This document shows, in pieces, positions 25,986-35,226 of a DNA stretch of 56,940 nt. Origin of the DNA: an uncultured Prevotella sp. (lineage in GTDB: Bacteria > Bacteroidota > Bacteroidia > Bacteroidales > Bacteroidaceae). Where the stretch lies: positions 1 to 56,940 of the forward strand of contig URER01000012.1 in the NCBI GenBank assembly GCA_900547005.1, in the 5' to 3' direction. Position numbers and translations under genes: made by a program. Numbering within the stretch: position 1 is the stretch's first letter; each line of letters begins with the position of its first letter. The notes under the pieces are model-generated. The model had not been told where the DNA came from and did not search any database. It worked only from the letters and a program-made list of their open reading frames with translations.

Positions 25986-26915
25986 TTATTTACGGCTACT
26001 GTCAAACAACCGTTGCTTCTCCTCCCGCGTCAGACTGTCATAACCGCTCTTGCGTATCTTGTCCAGAATACGGTCAATCTCGTCCTGCTCTGCCTTCTTC
26101 CGGGCGTTATAGTCCCAATCGCTTTCTGTCCGCACATCGTTGTTTTGCTTCGAAGCCTTGCCCGCCGTCGTATGGAAACGGTGCTGTTCCCAGTTGCTAT
26201 GCATACGGTCGAAGAACTGCCTTCCGCGCGCCATACCGAAGTCGCCCGCCCCTCCATAAGGGTGGCTTTTCCAGTACTTTATGAGCAGGAAGCCGAAAAG
26301 CATACCGCCAAGATGCGCCACATGAGCCACACCGTCGCCCGTGCTGCCGATAGCCGAGAACAGTTCGATAGCCACATATATCATCACAAACCACTTGGCC
26401 TTTATCGGAATAGGCAGCGGGAAGATAAAGATGCGTTCCTCGGGAAATATCATTCCGAAGGCGAGCAATATGGCATAGACGGCTCCCGAAGCTCCCACCG
26501 TTGTCCACAAGTTCAGGTATTCGGGCATAAGCATGATTCTTCCATTCACCATGATAGTGTCGTATGCCGCATATCCCTGCATGGCATAGTTCACAAACTG
26601 CGCACCCTCCTGCATCAGTCCGGCTCCCACGCCGCACAGGAGATAATAGAACAGGAACTTCTTCGCCCCCCATACTCCTTCCACCACGCATCCGAACATC
26701 CACAACGCGAACATATTAAAAAAGAGGTGAGTGAGTCCCGCGTGCATGAACATATATGTGAACAACTGATAGATGCCGAAGTCCTTCGCCATAAAGAAAT
26801 GCAAGCCCAAGACATTGGAAAGGTCAATGCCCGTTCTCTTAAGCACTTCTGTGGCAAGAAACATTATCACGTTGATGATAAGCAGATTCTTTGTTATTGG
26901 CGGTATATTGCGCAT
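25986..26915 (-). CDS. Rhomboid family intramembrane serine protease
   Basis: This 309-residue inner-membrane protein should cut single-pass membrane proteins within the bilayer. Six to seven hydrophobic segments carry the rhomboid motifs: LTHLFFNMFALWMFG (61-75), the catalytic serine in GASGAVYA (Ser143), and HVAHLGGMLFGF with the partner His201. The C-terminal 90 residues are soluble and charged (FFDRMHSNWEQHRF ... REEKQRLFDSSRK), as in many Bacteroidetes members. The ATG at 26915 gives MRNIPPITKNLLIINVIMF. It is followed closely by the EEP-family gene; the pair is conserved in my recollection of Bacteroidetes genomes. A -7 box TACTTTTG lies at 26944-26951. Confidence 0.92.
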   Translation of the reverse strand: MRNIPPITKNLLIINVIMFLATEVLKRTGIDLSNVLGLHFFMAKDFGIYQLFTYMFMHAGLTHLFFNMFALWMFGCVVEGVWGAKKFLFYYLLCGVGAGLMQEGAQFVNYAMQGYAAYDTIMVNGRIMLMPEYLNLWTTVGASGAVYAILLAFGMIFPEERIFIFPLPIPIKAKWFVMIYVAIELFSAIGSTGDGVAHVAHLGGMLFGFLLIKYWKSHPYGGAGDFGMARGRQFFDRMHSNWEQHRFHTTAGKASKQNNDVRTESDWDYNARKKAEQDEIDRILDKIRKSGYDSLTREEKQRLFDSSRK

Positions 26916-27034
26916 AAAAAGACTATTTTTAATTAATACAGGGCAAAAGTACGAAAAAAAATCCCGCCAACAGCCCCAAAACCGCGTTAATACGAGTTTT
27001 TTAGGCTAATTTCTTCATTTTTTTTTATTTTTTG

Positions 27035-27065
27035 TTTGATTTGTAAAACTATTCTTATATATTTG
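27035..27065 (+). promoter_or_regulatory. Promoter of the HU gene
   Basis: TTTG (27035-27038), a 19-nt spacer and TATATTTG (27058-27065) match the Bacteroidetes consensus exactly. Transcription should start near 27072, leaving a leader of about 46 nt. Confidence 0.8.
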
Positions 27066-27117
27066 CCTTGTAAAAACCGAAACATATCAATTTTTTAATC
27101 ATTAAATATAGAAAAAT

Positions 27118-27390
27118 ATGAACAAGACAGAATTAATCGACGCAATCGCAGCAGGTGCAGGCCTTAGCAAAGCTGATTCAAAGAAAGCATTAGACGCTAC
27201 AGTAGAGGCTATCAAGAACGCTCTCGTTAATGGCGACAAAGTACAGCTCATCGGCTTCGGTACATTTGCAGTATCAGAACGTCCGGCACGCGAGGGTATC
27301 AACCCTGCAACAAAGCAGAAAATCACTATCGCAGCTAAGAAGGTTGCTAAGTTTAAGGCTGGCGCAGAGCTCGCTGACGCAGTAAAATAA
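27118..27390 (+). CDS. DNA-binding protein HU
   Basis: This 90-residue nucleoid protein bends and compacts DNA as a dimer. It has the classic HU layout: MNKTELIDAIAAGAGLSKADS, two helices, then VQLIGFGTFAVSERPAREGI and NPATKQKITIAAKKVAKFKA. The arm holds the conserved Asn-Pro that intercalates DNA, with EGINPAT in place of the usual GRNPQT. It has a strong promoter and its own terminator, consistent with abundant single-gene expression. Confidence 0.96.
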   Translation: MNKTELIDAIAAGAGLSKADSKKALDATVEAIKNALVNGDKVQLIGFGTFAVSERPAREGINPATKQKITIAAKKVAKFKAGAELADAVK

Positions 27391-27415
27391 CCTATAATGA
27401 TTATACAAAATTATT

Positions 27416-27446
27416 AAAAGCGACTTATTAAAGTCGCTTTTATTAT
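27416..27446 (+). terminator. Terminator of the HU gene
   Basis: The perfect 11-bp arms AAAAGCGACTT and AAGTCGCTTTT flank a 4-nt loop, followed by ATTATT. It lies 26 nt after the stop codon. Confidence 0.9.
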
Positions 27447-27532
27447 TCATCTGCCTTTCGACTCCACGACATCAAAGGAAAAGTCAGATACAAACATACA
27501 ATTTTTAAAACTCATATAACCTAATCACTCAG

Positions 27533-30500
27533 ATGAATTTGAATTTCAGCAGCAAAATACTATTATTCGCCTTTACGCTCATTGTCAACACTTTGGCAGC
27601 ACAGACATCAGATGATCCACGGCTGTGCTGGTATGAACCGAAAGGCGCAACCCAAGACGACGAGATTACAGTTTATTATAACGCGGCCCGTGGAAACGCG
27701 GAACTGAAAGGATACACGGGTGACGTGTACTGCCACATCGGCGTGCTTACCACTGAAAGCGCATCCTCCGCAGACTGGAAACATTCCTCCGGATGGTGCG
27801 ACAACGATGCAAAATACAAGCTCACGAGATCTGCCTCAGACCCGGACATCTATACCCTACGGCTGACTCCCAAATCGTATTTCGGCATGAACGACGGCGA
27901 GAAAGCCACCGCACTGGCCTTCGTGATGAGAAACAGCGATGCGAGCAAAACGGGAAGAAACGCAGACAGAAGCGACATAATCGTCCAACTGAGCAGAGAC
28001 AACAGCACTTTGGGCAAATACATATCCCACTCCTACGATGCAGAGGCTCTCACGGTGAAGGCAGAGAACGGCACTCTTGTCATCACGCCATATAATAAAT
28101 ATGTGTTCAAGGTATTCACACAAGCCAACGGAGACAACACCGGCGAACGCACGTCGATAACTGTAAGCGCACAGCCCGAATGTAGTTTCAGCGTCAGCGA
28201 AGACCAAAACTGCCTGTATATGAAGACAGGCGAGGCTATGGTAAGGATGTCGAAAAATAACTGCGGACTGGCTTTCCTTGACAAGGACGGCAACGTCAGG
28301 CTCGAGGAGAACGGCGGACTGGACAATAGTTCCGTACCGCGCCGCGCCTTGTTCGCGGGAATGGGCGACGCTGCCTTCTACGGAGCAGGCTACAACGGAC
28401 AGGCAACAAACCTCGAAGGCAGGTCGCTTGTGATGAACAACACGCAGACCGGCGGCTGGGACAACACATGGTCAGCACCGCATAACATCTGCGTTCCGTT
28501 CATCGTCTCCGCATCGGGATACGGCATTCTCTTCGACGACCACTACCGCAACGCCACGCTTCAGCCATCGGCGGCAGGCACTTCATACCAGTCGGGAAGC
28601 CTAAATCCAATATCATATTATTATATCGGAGGAGACGGGACTATGGAGTCGGTGCTGGAAAACTACACTTTCCTCACCGGAAGACAGGAGTTGCCGCCTT
28701 ACTGGGCATTAGGATACATGACTTCCCGATACGGATACAGGACAAGACAGGAAGCCGAAGGGGTGATAAACTCCATAAAGGCAGCCAGTCTGCCCATCGA
28801 TGCTATCGTCTTCGACCTATACTGGCAGGGCGCGGAGAACTCGGGAATGGGAAATCTCGACTGGTATAAAGCGAAGTGGAACAACCCGCAGGAGATGCTC
28901 TCCAACTTCAGCCGGCAGGGCGTAAAGACCATCTGCATCACCGAACCGTTCTTCACTTCCAACACCGTGAACTACGAGCCGCTCCGTCAGAAAGGCTATT
29001 TCGCCGATGAGGACGTGGCAGACATGGGATGGCTCGGCGCAAACAAGGTAGGCCTGATAGACGCCACCAACCCCGAGGCGATGGACTGGATGTGGCAGTT
29101 CTATAAGGCGAGAACCGAAGAGGGCGTCGGCGGATGGTGGCTCGACCTCGGCGAACCGGAGAGGCACGACGGTGACTCACACCATAAGGGCGGAACCGTG
29201 GAGCAGGTGCACAACGAATTCGGCAACCTATGGATTGAACGCGTCTACCGCGGACTCAAGGAGGACTTCCCCAATGTGCGTCCGTTCCTGATGCCACGCG
29301 CCGGGACATCGGGTATGCAACGCTACTCCGTATTCCCGTGGACAGGAGATATTAAACGAAGTTGGGCAGGACTGCAGGCGCAAGTGCCGGCATTGGTGAG
29401 TGCGGGAATGTCGGGCATAGGCTATATGGGATCCGACGTGGGCGGTTTCTCCGTAGACAACAACTACACCAACCCAAGCCTGTACCTGCGCTGGATTGAG
29501 ATGGCTGTATTCTCTCCTATGATGAGAACACACTCCACATATCTGCCTGAGCCTTACAACAACTGCTACGCCTCTGTGCTAAACGATGTCAGGAACTATA
29601 TCAACATGAGATACAGTTACCTGCCTTACACCTATACCCTCGCATACGAGAACGCCACAAAGGGAACACCGCTCGCACGACCGGTAAATTTCTACGATAC
29701 AGACAACAGCACTCTGCGCAACAGCATTGATGAATACCTTTGGGGACGCGATATTCTCGTCGCTCCGGTACTGGACAACAGCTCTTCGCGCAAGATAACA
29801 TTCCCCTCTGGGAAATGGGTTGACCTCAATGACCTCACCAAGACATACAACGGCGGGACAACAATTGATTACAGCGCACCATTAGAAACTCTGCCGCACT
29901 TCGGCCGCAAAGGGTCTTTCATCGCGCGATTCTCGCAACCCACGTTTACAAATACAAACGAAATAGACAACTCCCGGCTGTCGGTAACATATCTTATGGA
30001 TGACAACAACCAGACCGTTACCTCAATGTTCTTTGACGACGACCATCAGTCCACGACCTCGCTCACAGACGGTGCATACGCCATCACACGCTTCGAGGGG
30101 TCCGGTTCTGCTTCGGGACACACCATCTCCGTCACCAACGAAGGACAAGGCTATGCAGGTATGCCTTCATCGCGGGTCTATACCTTCACTGTTCCGGGAT
30201 ATACTAACAATATAAACCATGTGGAGCAGAACGTTGCGGCGCAGACCTCAAGCCTTGCAAAGGTTTCAAGCAAGGCTGAGTTTGATGCGGCAGACAAGGG
30301 CGTCTACTACCTTTCACCCGACAACACCCTCTATCTGAAAGCCGAGGTACGGTCGGACGACAGGCAGACATCGCTGCTCATAGCCTCATCGGCAACCGGT
30401 ATCGAGGATATTTCGAACAGCAACTCCGCCCTGACGCTGGAGTATTCGCCTGCCACATCAATGTTCTCTTACGCCATACCCGGCTCGTGGAGCGACGGCA

Positions 30501-30685
30501 CATTATCTATATATAATGTGTCGGGAACGCAAACAGCCCACTTCACCGGTCTCACCGCCGACGGAACGATACATCAGGTGCCTTCAACGGACGGCCTGTC
30601 CAAAGGCATTTACATCGCAAACATCAGCGCAACAGACACAAAGGGAACACGTGCGGAGAGGAACATTAAGATTGTAATACAATAA
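27533..30685 (+). CDS. Secreted GH31 alpha-glucosidase-type glycoside hydrolase
   Basis: This 1050-residue protein has a signal peptide ending LAAQ (1-24). An N-terminal beta-sandwich (about 25-150, DPRLCWYEPKGATQDDEITV ... DIIVQLSRD) resembles glucan-binding modules. A GH31 N-terminal domain and barrel follow. The barrel includes LPPYWALGYMTSRYGYRTR, the nucleophile region GGWWLDLGEPE (Asp538) and the acid/base region FPWTGDIKRSW (Asp606). The C-terminal 90 residues end in GIYIANIS...IKIVIQ, a type IX-like sorting tail. GH31 enzymes act on alpha-linked glucose or xylose; which substrate is not readable. It converges on the GH30 gene, with a shared terminator between. Confidence 0.9.
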   Translation: MNLNFSSKILLFAFTLIVNTLAAQTSDDPRLCWYEPKGATQDDEITVYYNAARGNAELKGYTGDVYCHIGVLTTESASSADWKHSSGWCDNDAKYKLTRSASDPDIYTLRLTPKSYFGMNDGEKATALAFVMRNSDASKTGRNADRSDIIVQLSRDNSTLGKYISHSYDAEALTVKAENGTLVITPYNKYVFKVFTQANGDNTGERTSITVSAQPECSFSVSEDQNCLYMKTGEAMVRMSKNNCGLAFLDKDGNVRLEENGGLDNSSVPRRALFAGMGDAAFYGAGYNGQATNLEGRSLVMNNTQTGGWDNTWSAPHNICVPFIVSASGYGILFDDHYRNATLQPSAAGTSYQSGSLNPISYYYIGGDGTMESVLENYTFLTGRQELPPYWALGYMTSRYGYRTRQEAEGVINSIKAASLPIDAIVFDLYWQGAENSGMGNLDWYKAKWNNPQEMLSNFSRQGVKTICITEPFFTSNTVNYEPLRQKGYFADEDVADMGWLGANKVGLIDATNPEAMDWMWQFYKARTEEGVGGWWLDLGEPERHDGDSHHKGGTVEQVHNEFGNLWIERVYRGLKEDFPNVRPFLMPRAGTSGMQRYSVFPWTGDIKRSWAGLQAQVPALVSAGMSGIGYMGSDVGGFSVDNNYTNPSLYLRWIEMAVFSPMMRTHSTYLPEPYNNCYASVLNDVRNYINMRYSYLPYTYTLAYENATKGTPLARPVNFYDTDNSTLRNSIDEYLWGRDILVAPVLDNSSSRKITFPSGKWVDLNDLTKTYNGGTTIDYSAPLETLPHFGRKGSFIARFSQPTFTNTNEIDNSRLSVTYLMDDNNQTVTSMFFDDDHQSTTSLTDGAYAITRFEGSGSASGHTISVTNEGQGYAGMPSSRVYTFTVPGYTNNINHVEQNVAAQTSSLAKVSSKAEFDAADKGVYYLSPDNTLYLKAEVRSDDRQTSLLIASSATGIEDISNSNSALTLEYSPATSMFSYAIPGSWSDGTLSIYNVSGTQTAHFTGLTADGTIHQVPSTDGLSKGIYIANISATDTKGTRAERNIKIVIQ

Positions 30686-30700
30686 TTACATTTAATAAGG

Positions 30701-30742
30701 AAGGGGCATATAAAGCACAACCCGCTTTATATGCCCCTTTTT
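30701..30742 (+). terminator. Terminator of the GH31 gene
   Basis: The arms GGGGCATATAAAGC and GCTTTATATGCCCC pair perfectly over 14 bp around a 7-nt loop, with AA before and TTTTTC after. It may also act on the minus strand. Confidence 0.9.
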
Positions 30743-30761
30743 CATACATGTCACTTTATCA

Positions 30762-33068
30762 CTATTTTATCTTTATCATAATTTTCCTGCCATTACAGAT
30801 ATAAACGCCCTTAGAACGTGGTTTGTCAACCCCAACTCCCGAAAGCGTAAACCATCGGACAGAATGCTTTTCTGCATCCGCCGCAGGCAGACTTATGCCT
30901 GTCGATATGTCATCTACATACATAACTGGGCATGAAGGGACAGACATATCAACTGTGAAACGGTATGTCTTGCCATCCTGCAACGTTACGCCGTCAGCCA
31001 CATACACATTGCCGTCATCATGACCGTTTACCGCTTTATTTCCTATTAGAAAAGCATTACTCGCAGAAGAAATCTTGTAGTCACTGACAGGACTAAGCTC
31101 AGTACCCCATCCCGCTTGTCCGAAGAACTTGAAATCTACATTGTCAGCTTTAAGCTGCCGGCCTATCGTAAGTGTCATTTGATATTTCCTATTGTCCACT
31201 GGAGCAAGACACGTAGCATGGTCTGTATCTGTCCACCAGCCTTGATTGCTTATATAGCCATATAATGGTTTATGCAATCCTTCACTGCCGATAGCCCACA
31301 ACGCCCCGGTTCCATCGTCATTAAGGCTCAACGGATTACCATTCTCACTGATGGCATATATACGGAAACTCTTCGTTTCCGGCACAAACTTGATGTTATA
31401 ATAACCACTGAGAGCCAAGAACGTGAAGCGGCCGCCACCTGATTTAACAAAAAAGTCAGGATCCTCATAGAAATCTGCCGCCAAGAAGGCATCATCACCT
31501 GTCGCCGTATAGGTTTTTCCTCTTTCGAGATATACATTTACAGAAAAACTCTTCCAATCATCGGAAGGTGTCATCCGCACACCGTCAAATGCCAAAGAGC
31601 CTTGTTCTGTATCGCCCAAGAGAACAGAGACAACACTCTTTGCCGGTATGCTAACATTCACATACTCGCCGTCCGAGGCAAGATTTATATGTCTGCTTGT
31701 AGATGTTTTGTTGCTGATAACAAAGGCTATGGTGCCATCCAGATTCTTCAACGCAACATAATTAAGATCCCAATCATCTCTTGGCACACCATTATCCATA
31801 TAATCACACCTCACTGCTCCAGGACGGATAACCGCTGATAGTTGGCATACTATATAGTAATCACGGTTATAGCGTACCGACGCAAGCGAATAGTCTGAGG
31901 GATTAATCTCTATATTTCCATACACAGAACTATTGGACAATGTGGTCGGTCTGCCACTATAGTCGAGTATCAGATTCCATGCGATAAATCCGCTGCAATA
32001 ATTCTGCAACGCGCGCAGTCCCGACCAATTGAACTCCCCACATAGTTTCCCGTTCAGATTGCGCCCATCATTCCACGTACCGATACTTGTCTCGGTATAT
32101 ATAGCAGTCTTTCCAGTATTGTTGTGGAATGTCGCCATAGCTGCCGGATCACCACCATAATTATGAAATGCGGCACCCGACACAAGGTCGTCACCAAGAA
32201 ATGACGATGATTTCAGATAAGAAATAACCTGCTCAGCGTGTTGTTCATTATCAAAATTATGATCGAACACATATATATTTGTATTCAATCCGGCATTGTG
32301 GAAAGCCGACGCGAGGACTCTAACAAAAGCAGCCTCCTCGTCAGCGTCCATAAGCATAGCTCCTCCTTCATTTGCACCATTACCAGGTTCGTTCTGAGAA
32401 GTCACGGCATTGATGGTGATACCGTTGTCCCTCATAGCCTTCACGAACCTCACGAAATACTCAGCATAATCGGCATAATAAGCCTTATTGAGATGTCCAC
32501 CCACATAATTGTCATACGGAACAGAGCCGTTCTTGTCGCTCACCTTCATCCATCGTGGCGCAGTCCACGGCGCAGCTATAACCTTCAGTTTTGGGTTTAT
32601 CGCCATAACCTCCCTCAAAACGGGTATCACATAGTCTGTTTCTTCACTCTGAAGAGCAAAATGTTCTATTCCTTTTGTGTCACAAAGAGTGTAGCGCGAC
32701 CGTGAGAAATCACTGCATCCAATACTTATACGCACATAGCTTGCGCCATAGCCTCGGCTCTCGGAGAAAATCTTCGTAAGTAACGTGGCACGCTCTTCCG
32801 CACTCATTCTCATTAGATTATAACATGAACCACCTGTAAGAGCGAATCCGAAACCATCTATCATCTGATAGTTCTTGGCGGCATTAATACGCACATAATT
32901 TGTCGTCGGGCTACCAATCGTTGTGTTCATCACCGTTTCCGACAACAATTTAGTGCCGTCTTCCGTAGTTGTGTAGATATGGGCCTTTTGTGCAGAGACT
33001 ACGGCAAATGCCGGTAGCGACAACACCACACACGGAATTATCTTTAGAAGAATATTCAGTCTTATCAT
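30762..33068 (-). CDS. Secreted GH30 glycoside hydrolase
   Basis: This 768-residue protein, from the ATG at 33068, has a signal peptide (IRLNILLKIIPCVVLSLPAF, then AVVSAQ). The GH30 barrel runs from QMIDGFGFALTGGSCYNL through AAPWTAPRWMK, with the acid/base in TSQNEPGN (Glu227) and the nucleophile in AIYTETSIGTW (Glu326). A beta domain follows (INLASDGEYVNVSIPAKSVVSVLL), then about 250 extra residues with SusE/F-like segments, and a tail KGVYICNGRKIMIKIK of the sorting type. GH30 includes beta-1,6-glucanases, beta-glucosylceramidases and xylanases; the neighbouring GH64 favours beta-glucan, but this is inference. A 20-bp hairpin separates it from the GH64 gene, so it may have separate control. 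Confidence 0.9.
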   Translation of the reverse strand: MIRLNILLKIIPCVVLSLPAFAVVSAQKAHIYTTTEDGTKLLSETVMNTTIGSPTTNYVRINAAKNYQMIDGFGFALTGGSCYNLMRMSAEERATLLTKIFSESRGYGASYVRISIGCSDFSRSRYTLCDTKGIEHFALQSEETDYVIPVLREVMAINPKLKVIAAPWTAPRWMKVSDKNGSVPYDNYVGGHLNKAYYADYAEYFVRFVKAMRDNGITINAVTSQNEPGNGANEGGAMLMDADEEAAFVRVLASAFHNAGLNTNIYVFDHNFDNEQHAEQVISYLKSSSFLGDDLVSGAAFHNYGGDPAAMATFHNNTGKTAIYTETSIGTWNDGRNLNGKLCGEFNWSGLRALQNYCSGFIAWNLILDYSGRPTTLSNSSVYGNIEINPSDYSLASVRYNRDYYIVCQLSAVIRPGAVRCDYMDNGVPRDDWDLNYVALKNLDGTIAFVISNKTSTSRHINLASDGEYVNVSIPAKSVVSVLLGDTEQGSLAFDGVRMTPSDDWKSFSVNVYLERGKTYTATGDDAFLAADFYEDPDFFVKSGGGRFTFLALSGYYNIKFVPETKSFRIYAISENGNPLSLNDDGTGALWAIGSEGLHKPLYGYISNQGWWTDTDHATCLAPVDNRKYQMTLTIGRQLKADNVDFKFFGQAGWGTELSPVSDYKISSASNAFLIGNKAVNGHDDGNVYVADGVTLQDGKTYRFTVDMSVPSCPVMYVDDISTGISLPAADAEKHSVRWFTLSGVGVDKPRSKGVYICNGRKIMIKIK

Positions 33069-33132
33069 ATTTATATCCCTTTTGTTCATAAAAAAAATAG
33101 CAATCGCATCGCACTTCATTATCATAATGATT

Positions 33133-33188
33133 AAAAACGCGAAAATTTCTTCGAAAGAGCCTCAAATAGAAGAAATTTTCGCGTTTTT
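33133..33188. terminator. Long perfect hairpin between GH64 and GH30 genes
   Basis: AAAAACGCGAAAATTTCTTC pairs perfectly over 20 bp with its complement at 33169-33188 around a 16-nt loop. On the minus strand it ends in a T-run 109 nt past the GH64 stop and 65 nt before the GH30 ATG. It should end, or attenuate, the GH18-C10-GH64 transcript. Confidence 0.85.
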
Positions 33189-33296
33189 GCTTTTACATTA
33201 TGTTTGAATATTAACAGGAGTTCCTTTGCTTTCCCAAAGCAATGAGAATAACCTATAACTCACGCCGTATTAAGTAAGTGCCGTGCTTTCCACGCA

Positions 33297-35192
33297 TTAT
33301 TTAACCAGTATTTTCTTCCCGTTGTGAATATACACGCCCTTTGGCAACGAAGCAGCGTCACCGCTCTGCCTCTGTCCCCACAGGTTATACCAAGTCCCAG
33401 TGTTCTGTACAGCCGCCTCAATGGCGTTTATTCCGTCAGGCAAACCATTCTTATAGAAATATAAGTTGTCGAGATAGAATGTCTCACCATTACCGTTATC
33501 AAACTTAAACTGGAATATCCGCGAAGAGTTAAGACCGCTGAAATCAGTCATTGGAATATCTACAGAGTTCCATTGGTTGGCTGTAAGAGATATCGGTTTC
33601 TTCAATAAATCATTGACGCTCTCATCGTTGTTGTAGCATATCGGATAAACGTTCAACGTAAAAGAAGAAAGCGGATAAACATCAAGATGAATGTATTCCA
33701 TATCAGGCGCATTAATCTCGCCACCGCCGAATTCTATTCCTACATAGTTGAAATTTGTATTTTTTAATGCTTTATCGCCATCGAGGACTATCTCCTGAGT
33801 CGCAGTCTGTTGCGACCAAGAGCCTATAAACATACCAGGGACGAGCGAGGTGTAACTGTCGCTGTAGACCGATTTCACATTGGCTGCCGGATGTACGGGT
33901 TTAGGTGCGGCAGAAATCTCAGGCTGTGGGGTTATCGGATCTGTTTGGCCGCAAAAGCCTCCGAGTGTAACCACCGCACGTTCTGGATAACTGGTAGCAC
34001 ACGTCGCACTTTGGTCGAAAGTGTCATCATAAGCAAATGCGTAAGTATAGCCATCATGGCTGATATCTGTCTTATGGAAGAATTTCACGTAAGGGTTGCA
34101 TATATCGGTTTTGAAGAAACTTCCGGTATCGCCCCAGCGCTGCAACTCGCCGCTTGCAAGATTTGTCCTTATCACGCCACGATTCATCGCTCCGCAGAAC
34201 ATCGCCTGTACGGGCAGGTCGGCATCATTGCCATTGAATCTTGCAAATTCGCCCGCGCCTTCTATCACATCAATGGTTGTCGGCTTACCAACAACGGCAG
34301 TCTGCCCCTTGCGTGGACCAGCTTCGCTTGTCAGAACGAAGTTATTGCCATTCACTCTGCCACGCCAGAATCCTAACTGATCGCCCATATCCACATATAT
34401 GTCCTTTGAGCTGAACTCTCTCCATATACGGTTGATATATTCATCGAAATAGCCCTGATTCTTCACCTCACCCACTTTAGACGGTTGCATGATGATTCCG
34501 CCAAGATTATCCTTTGTTATCTTGTTCTTCAGACAGTTGGAGAAGATATTACCTCCGTTCTCCGCACGCCAGCGATTGATAATCTCCTCATAGGTATTTA
34601 CCTCACCACGCTTGGTATATGGGTTGTTGGCACCAGCCGCAGCGTTACCGTAGAGTTCAAGTCCCATAGGATATTGGAATGCGTCCACACGTGTTGTATT
34701 GATGAACATCACACCATACCGGTCGTAAGTGAACTCTATCAGTTCCCAACGCACGTCAATATTGGGGTCGGTAGGATTCTGCATATCGGCTCCGGCATAT
34801 CCTCCGTTATTATCGTTTACATGGAGATAAAGTGGCGAGTTGAACCCGAAGAACATACGGCAGGCATGAGTTTTGTCTACGTATACGGTATTGTTCTTTA
34901 TTCTGTCGAGCGTGGTGAACACATTAGCATAACCTCTGTCTCCTCCTTCTTTATGCAGGGTGTTGAGATCAGTAGTCAAAGCTTTGAGCGAAGCATCGCC
35001 CGCGTTATTACTTGCGAGGTCGTAATATATAGGTGTATCATCGCTTACTTTCTTTCCGATGATAGCGACATATACTTTGTCATCAGGAAATACCGAGTTG
35101 TTTACAATTTCAATTGGAATATTCTGCGCAGTGACTTTCTGCATTACGCAACAAAGAAGTGCCAACAGTAAAATAAAACAAGGTTTTTTCAT
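33297..35192 (-). CDS. Secreted GH64-like beta-1,3-glucanase
   Basis: This 631-residue protein has a signal peptide ending KVTAQ (1-22) and a GH64/thaumatin-like catalytic domain, about 23-400. It starts IPIEIVNNSVFPDDKVYVAI, with the family core ELIEFTYDRYGVMFINTTRV and DAFQYPMGLELYG, which should include the acidic catalytic pair, then YFDEYINRIWREF. A beta-sandwich follows from about 440 (VYSDSYTSLVPGMFIGSWSQ ... FYLDNLYFYKN), likely carbohydrate-binding, and the sorting tail KGVYIHNGKKILVK. GH64 enzymes release laminaripentaose from beta-1,3-glucan. It is 34 nt downstream of the C10 protease gene and probably in one operon with it. Confidence 0.85.
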   Translation of the reverse strand: MKKPCFILLLALLCCVMQKVTAQNIPIEIVNNSVFPDDKVYVAIIGKKVSDDTPIYYDLASNNAGDASLKALTTDLNTLHKEGGDRGYANVFTTLDRIKNNTVYVDKTHACRMFFGFNSPLYLHVNDNNGGYAGADMQNPTDPNIDVRWELIEFTYDRYGVMFINTTRVDAFQYPMGLELYGNAAAGANNPYTKRGEVNTYEEIINRWRAENGGNIFSNCLKNKITKDNLGGIIMQPSKVGEVKNQGYFDEYINRIWREFSSKDIYVDMGDQLGFWRGRVNGNNFVLTSEAGPRKGQTAVVGKPTTIDVIEGAGEFARFNGNDADLPVQAMFCGAMNRGVIRTNLASGELQRWGDTGSFFKTDICNPYVKFFHKTDISHDGYTYAFAYDDTFDQSATCATSYPERAVVTLGGFCGQTDPITPQPEISAAPKPVHPAANVKSVYSDSYTSLVPGMFIGSWSQQTATQEIVLDGDKALKNTNFNYVGIEFGGGEINAPDMEYIHLDVYPLSSFTLNVYPICYNNDESVNDLLKKPISLTANQWNSVDIPMTDFSGLNSSRIFQFKFDNGNGETFYLDNLYFYKNGLPDGINAIEAAVQNTGTWYNLWGQRQSGDAASLPKGVYIHNGKKILVK

Positions 35193-35226
35193 AATTAATA
35201 TTCTTGATAGTTAGAAAATGATTTTT